Shown: positions 60,517-64,000 of the stretch, piece by piece
Layout: the number at the start of each line of letters is the position of its first letter
How positions within the stretch are numbered: position 1 is the stretch's first letter
Made by a program: the position numbers and the translations under genes
The notes under the pieces: model-generated
Seen by the model: only the letters and a program-made list of their open reading frames with translations
The model's database searches: none
What the model was told of the DNA's origin: nothing
NCBI RefSeq assembly: GCF_009749525.1
Contig: NZ_WOAC01000013.1
Coordinates: 186,001-250,000, forward strand
Length of the DNA stretch: 64,000 nucleotides
DNA from: Mesorhizobium xinjiangense
GTDB lineage: Bacteria > Pseudomonadota > Alphaproteobacteria > Rhizobiales > Rhizobiaceae
Reading direction: 5' to 3'

Positions 60517-61929
60517 TTGTCGACCCTGCGTGGCGTTGTCGGTGGCGCACATGCGGTTCGCACAGGTGCGCAAGCGGTCGGCAATTTGCGCGACTGGGCG
60601 GGAGACCTCGAGGGCCACGCTCTCGCCGTCGTGCGCCCGGGGACGGTCGCCGAAGTTCAGGCCGTGGTTCGGGTCTGCAATGACTTCGGGCTGCCAATCA
60701 TTCCGCAAGGTGGCAATACGGGGCTCGTTGGCGGAGCGTTCAGCACCGGGACCGACGATGCCGTGGTCGTCTGTCTGGACCGGCTGAACACTGTGCGGCG
60801 GGTCGATCCGGTCGGCATGACCATGCGGGCAGATGCCGGTTGTACATTGCAGCAGCTCAAGGACACGGCGAGAGCCGCCGGATGTCAATTCCCCATTGCG
60901 CTGGGGTCGCAGGGCAGCTGCCAGATCGGCGGCAATGCAGCAACCAATGCCGGAGGGCTCAACGTGCTGCGCTACGGCATGGCGCGCGATCTTGTCCTCG
61001 GCCTCGAAGTCGTCTTGCCCGACGGTGAACTGTGGAATGGCCTGTCGGCGCTGCGCAAGGACAACCGCGGCTACGATCTGAAACAGCTCTTCATCGGCTC
61101 GGAAGGAACGCTGGGAATCATAACTGGCATTGACGTCAAACTGCTGCCAGCTATTGCAGCCTCAGCGACGGCCTATGTTGGCGTCGCTTCATTCGAGCAA
61201 GCGATGGCTCTGCATGGAGATGCGAGGCGATCCTGCGCGGATCTGCTCGCCGCATTCGAGGTGATCGGCTCCGAATGCCTCGACATGGCGTATCTCGTGA
61301 ACCCCGGCCTGGCGTTCCCGGTGTCCCCGCAATCACCGGTCCACATTATCCTGGAGGCCTCCTCCTGCGGCCCGGTGGATGTCCGCGCGCTCATCGAGAA
61401 CTTCCTCGCATCGCAACTGGACTCGGGTCGTGTCTTGGAAGCGGTCGTCGCAGTCAACCAGGCACAGGCCGATGCCTTCTGGAACATCCGCGAAAGTATC
61501 GTGGAGGGGCAGGCCCGCCGCGGCTATCATGTACGCACCGATCTTTCCGTCGAACTTGGCGACGTCGCGCTCCTGATCGATCGCGCGCGGGCTCTCGTGG
61601 CGGGACACTATCCCGGCTGGCAGCCGCAGGCCTACGGTCATGCCGGCGACGGCAACGTCCATTTCAACGTGCTTCCTCCAACCGGGATGAACGAGACCGC
61701 GGTGCGAGGTGACGGCGATGCGCTGCTTGCCGACCTGTACTCGCTCGTTGTCGAGTTTGGCGGTTCGATCAGCGCCGAGCATGGCATTGGCCGTACCCGG
61801 CGTACCCAATACTGGTCCTCGCTGTCGCCAGTGGACCGGCGTCTGGTCGCCGCGGTCAAGCACGTGCTGGACCCCGGCGGTCTGATGAATCCTGGCTGCC
61901 TCGTGCCGACTGTGAAGGAGAACTCATGA
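60517..61929 (+). CDS. FAD-linked 2-hydroxyacid dehydrogenase (D-lactate/2-hydroxyglutarate type)
   Basis: A flavoprotein of the VAO/GlcD group that oxidises a D-2-hydroxyacid to the 2-oxoacid. FAD-binding motifs are IIPQGGNTGLVGGAF near residue 60 and GSQGSCQIGGNAATNAGGLN near 129. C-terminal metal-site motifs are GHAGDGNVHFNV and AEHGIGRTRRTQY. No ATG is available: TTG at 60517 gives 470 residues, but CTG at 60487 with an AAAGGG upstream would add 10 family-like residues. A stop at 60439 bounds the frame. ATGA overlap couples it to the GntR gene. Confidence 0.9.
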   Translation: MSTLRGVVGGAHAVRTGAQAVGNLRDWAGDLEGHALAVVRPGTVAEVQAVVRVCNDFGLPIIPQGGNTGLVGGAFSTGTDDAVVVCLDRLNTVRRVDPVGMTMRADAGCTLQQLKDTARAAGCQFPIALGSQGSCQIGGNAATNAGGLNVLRYGMARDLVLGLEVVLPDGELWNGLSALRKDNRGYDLKQLFIGSEGTLGIITGIDVKLLPAIAASATAYVGVASFEQAMALHGDARRSCADLLAAFEVIGSECLDMAYLVNPGLAFPVSPQSPVHIILEASSCGPVDVRALIENFLASQLDSGRVLEAVVAVNQAQADAFWNIRESIVEGQARRGYHVRTDLSVELGDVALLIDRARALVAGHYPGWQPQAYGHAGDGNVHFNVLPPTGMNETAVRGDGDALLADLYSLVVEFGGSISAEHGIGRTRRTQYWSSLSPVDRRLVAAVKHVLDPGGLMNPGCLVPTVKENS

Positions 61930-62663
61930 GACAGAGATCACCAAGCATCGGAACGGTCGTGCCGCTTCCCAATCGCGTCGCAGCCCTGTTGAGCACGGAG
62001 ATCGAGAGGGGAAAACTCAATCCTGGTTGTCGCCTCCCCACCGAGCAGCAGCTCGCCGACCGGTTCGGGGTCAGCCGCAACGTTGTCCGTGAAGCAATCG
62101 CGCAGCTGCGGGCCGACGGCATCGTCGAGGCACGACAAGGCGTGGGCGCTTTCGTCATGGCGCCCGAGCAGAGATCGGCGATCCGGATTGATCGCGAGGC
62201 CTTGCAGGACAGCTCGAACATGGAACGGCTGTTCGAGCTCAGGCGCATCCTGGAGACCGAAGCAGCCGCGCTCGCCGCTGCACGACGCAACGAAAGCCAT
62301 CTGGCCTCGATCAAGGCGGCGCTCGACCGGATGGGCGGCGAGGAGCGATGGGAAGACGGCAGTATCGATGCCGATCTTCTCTTCCATCGCGAGATCGCGC
62401 GAGCGACGGGCAACGACTACATCCACACTTTCATTTCCTTCATATGCGAGCAGATCCGCCGATCGATCCACTACGCACGCATGACGAATCCGCTGCATGA
62501 TCTCGTCGAGGTGAATGTGGGCGAGCATGCCCGCATCTACGACGCGCTGCTTGCAGGCGACCCGCGGGCGGCGGGCGAAGCCATGCGCGCCCACATCACC
62601 TGCGCCGCCGAGCGCGTTGGCGTGGGGTTGCCTGAAGTCTGCGGCAATGAATCGGGAGAATAG
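61926..62663 (+). CDS. GntR family regulator, FadR subfamily
   Basis: A 245-residue regulator: the winged-helix domain is at residues 12-75 (GCRLPTEQQLADRFGVSRNV), followed by an all-helical FCD ligand domain (FELRRILETEAAALAAARRN, and DADLLFHREIARATGNDYI containing the metal/ligand Asp and His). FadR-type GntR proteins sense organic acids and usually repress their own operon. It overlaps the oxidase gene and precedes VOC and ABC-transporter genes, whose substrate is probably its ligand. Confidence 0.92.
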   Translation: MRQRSPSIGTVVPLPNRVAALLSTEIERGKLNPGCRLPTEQQLADRFGVSRNVVREAIAQLRADGIVEARQGVGAFVMAPEQRSAIRIDREALQDSSNMERLFELRRILETEAAALAAARRNESHLASIKAALDRMGGEERWEDGSIDADLLFHREIARATGNDYIHTFISFICEQIRRSIHYARMTNPLHDLVEVNVGEHARIYDALLAGDPRAAGEAMRAHITCAAERVGVGLPEVCGNESGE

Positions 62664-62666
62664 GCC

Positions 62667-63113
62667 ATGCCGCTTGGAAGGGCGAGAAAGATCACTGACA
62701 TCTGCCTGCTCGTGGAAGACATCGAGCGGACGGTCGATTTTTACGTCAACAAGCTGGATTTCCGCTTGCGACGCAAGGCCGAGGGTTTCGCCGATTTCTG
62801 CAGTGATGGCATTACACTCGCCGCTTGGGAACTCGACCATGTCAACCAGCATTGCGGCGTCTCCAATCGGCGAGCGCCTGTGGGCGCGCACAAGGCTTGT
62901 GTGGCCATGGAGATCGACCGCGCCGAAGAGATCGACCGGCTCTATCGCGAGCTCGTGGCACGGGGCGTGCCGGTCTATGCGGAACCGCGGGACTATGTCT
63001 GGAACGCGCGCTGCATCTACTTCAGCGATCCCGACGACACGCTGTGGGAGCTCTATGCGTGGATCGGCGCCGGTCCCGGCGATTACCACGAGGAGTATCG
63101 CCCCGACGGCTGA
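62667..63113 (+). CDS. VOC family (glyoxalase-like) protein
   Basis: A 148-residue protein with two beta-alpha-beta-beta-beta units of the vicinal oxygen chelate fold (ITDICLLVEDIERTVDFYVN at the start, IYFSDPDDTLWELYAWIG near the end with the glutamate ligand). A metal-dependent epimerase, lyase or dioxygenase role is possible. It starts 3 bases after the GntR stop and is in the same operon. It may act on the same hydroxyacid as the FAD enzyme. Confidence 0.88.
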   Translation: MPLGRARKITDICLLVEDIERTVDFYVNKLDFRLRRKAEGFADFCSDGITLAAWELDHVNQHCGVSNRRAPVGAHKACVAMEIDRAEEIDRLYRELVARGVPVYAEPRDYVWNARCIYFSDPDDTLWELYAWIGAGPGDYHEEYRPDG

Positions 63114-63205
63114 AGCCATTCGGCCGCGAGGCCGCCGCATGCTGGAGCGGAAGATATCTTCGAAGTAACGGGCAGCAGAACCCGTCAATCAAACAGGAGC
63201 CGACA

Positions 63206-64000
63206 ATGAATGGGAACACCTTCAAGCCGAATATGAACCGACGCAAATTTCTTCAGGCCGGCGCGACCTTGGCGGCCATCGGACCAGGCCTGCAACTTTA
63301 CGCTTCAGATAGCGCAGTGGCCGCCGACAGGATCGTCATCCAGTATGACTGGCTGATGTCCAACGGCCAGATCGGCGACGTGGTCGCCGTCGCCAACGGC
63401 TATTTCGAGGAGGCGGGCATCGATGTCCAGTTCAGCCCTGGCGGGCCCAACTCCGCCACCGTCCCCCCCGTCATCTCCGGCGCGGCCAATCTCGGGCAAT
63501 TCTCCGAGACACCGCAACTCTTCAATGCTCGCGCCAGCGGCGTTCCGGTCAAGATCATCGCCTGCGGCTTCCGCACCGGCCCCTATGCGCTCACCTCTAG
63601 GCCGGACAATCCGGTGCGCACGGTGGAAGACCTGAAGGGCAAGAAGATCGGCGTTCAGCCCACCGCGCGCTTCGCCATGGACGCGCTGGCGGCAAAGAAC
63701 GGCATCGACATCGACGAAATGACGATCATCAATGTCGGTTTCGACAAGGCGCCATTGGTGCGCGGCGAAGTTGACGCCATCGGCGGCTGGGTCACCAACA
63801 CGCAGGCCCTGAGCGTCGTCGGAGACGACCGGATCGACGTGCTCCTGAGCGACATGGGTCTCAAATCCTACGCCAACGTCTACTTCGCGACCGACACCGC
63901 CATTGAAGAGAATGCGGATACGCTTTCCCGTTTCCTGACCGCTGCCGGCAAGGGTTGGGCCTGGATTCACGACAATCCGGAGGATGCCGTTGCCAAGCTC
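63206..64000 (+). CDS. ABC transporter substrate-binding protein (TauA/SsuA/NMT1 type), 3' end outside window
   Basis: The frame is open to the window end (265 codons visible, about 330 expected). It begins with a Tat-type signal, NRRKFLQAGATLAAIG, and a likely cleavage around AVAADR. The mature part fits the NMT1/SsuA-like binding fold: GYFEEAGIDVQFSPGGPN, LKGKKIGVQPTARFAMDALA and EVDAIGGWVTNTQAL. Such proteins bind sulfonates, pyrimidine precursors or aromatic acids for ABC uptake. ATG at 63206 follows CAGGAG. Permease and ATPase genes should lie just beyond the window. Confidence 0.9.
   Translation, partial: MNGNTFKPNMNRRKFLQAGATLAAIGPGLQLYASDSAVAADRIVIQYDWLMSNGQIGDVVAVANGYFEEAGIDVQFSPGGPNSATVPPVISGAANLGQFSETPQLFNARASGVPVKIIACGFRTGPYALTSRPDNPVRTVEDLKGKKIGVQPTARFAMDALAAKNGIDIDEMTIINVGFDKAPLVRGEVDAIGGWVTNTQALSVVGDDRIDVLLSDMGLKSYANVYFATDTAIEENADTLSRFLTAAGKGWAWIHDNPEDAVAKL

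Noticed and set aside
60161-60697. Minus-strand frame of 178 codons upstream of the FAD dehydrogenase
   Set aside because: It overlaps the conserved dehydrogenase start and has no recognisable content; the promoter evidence points to the plus strand.
1-64000. CRISPR array, rRNA, tRNA or riboswitch
   Set aside because: No regularly spaced repeats of suitable length, no rRNA-like or cloverleaf sequence, and no known riboswitch core was seen when reading both strands; a covariance-model scan would be needed to exclude small RNAs.

Overview
The window is high-GC DNA from an alphaproteobacterium, most likely of the Rhizobiales/Rhodobacterales type. Pointers to this are tripartite tricarboxylate transporters, tightly overlapping ATGA operons, and an alphaproteobacterial plasmid/ICE gene set (TraA, ArdC, DUF736). 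No rRNA, tRNA or CRISPR was recognised. The identification rests on gene families and style only, so the genus is not resolved.

Region 1 (1-15.7 kb) is a catabolic block for an imported carboxylic acid. It holds an ADP-forming acyl-CoA synthetase (5' end outside the window), a paired acyl-CoA dehydrogenase, two SDRs (one with a degenerate second SDR half), a TctB-TctA transporter, an SMP-30 lactonase, a CaiB-type CoA-transferase, an enoyl-CoA hydratase and a third acyl-CoA dehydrogenase. A relic of a zinc alcohol dehydrogenase follows. Then comes a divergent tctC / tctB-tctA unit whose intergenic region carries two near-identical operators in opposite orientation.

Region 2 (about 16-26.6 kb) is a decayed mobile island. 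It contains an IS3-type transposase tail, a truncated and frameshifted hipA, a plasmid-type hypothetical gene, a HEPN-like gene, two ArdC copies (the second frameshifted), a PP-loop PAPS-reductase-like gene joined out of frame to the 3' half of traA, a DUF736 gene with a strong terminator, and a Fic toxin with a small upstream partner. The relaxase part of TraA is missing, so the island cannot mobilise itself.

Region 3 (27-51.6 kb) is rich in stress, detoxification and accessory redox genes: alpha/beta hydrolases, alcohol dehydrogenase, metallo-beta-lactamase-fold hydrolase, two pirins, an AraC regulator, an orphan LacI regulator, catalase, a glyoxalase-esterase fusion resembling MhqO plus MhqD, an ALS-like ThDP enzyme with an aldehyde dehydrogenase, quinone oxidoreductase, NmrA-like protein, DJ-1/PfpI protein, isochorismatase-like hydrolase, a DUF5996-GNAT fusion, and a TetR/hydrolase/SDR unit with a clear operator pair. 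Several stubs (DUF1330, NTF2-like) show past rearrangement.

Region 4 (52-64 kb) has a FixL/FixJ-like two-component system with an extra receiver protein, a Tat-signal stub, a second AraC paralogue, a TniA-like transposon relic, a LuxR-type HTH remnant, a class II Fic protein preceded by ATCGGCAA repeats, a WGR protein and an autotransporter barrel that lacks its passenger and signal peptide. It ends with a catabolic unit: FAD-linked 2-hydroxyacid dehydrogenase, GntR regulator, VOC protein and an ABC substrate-binding protein cut by the window end.
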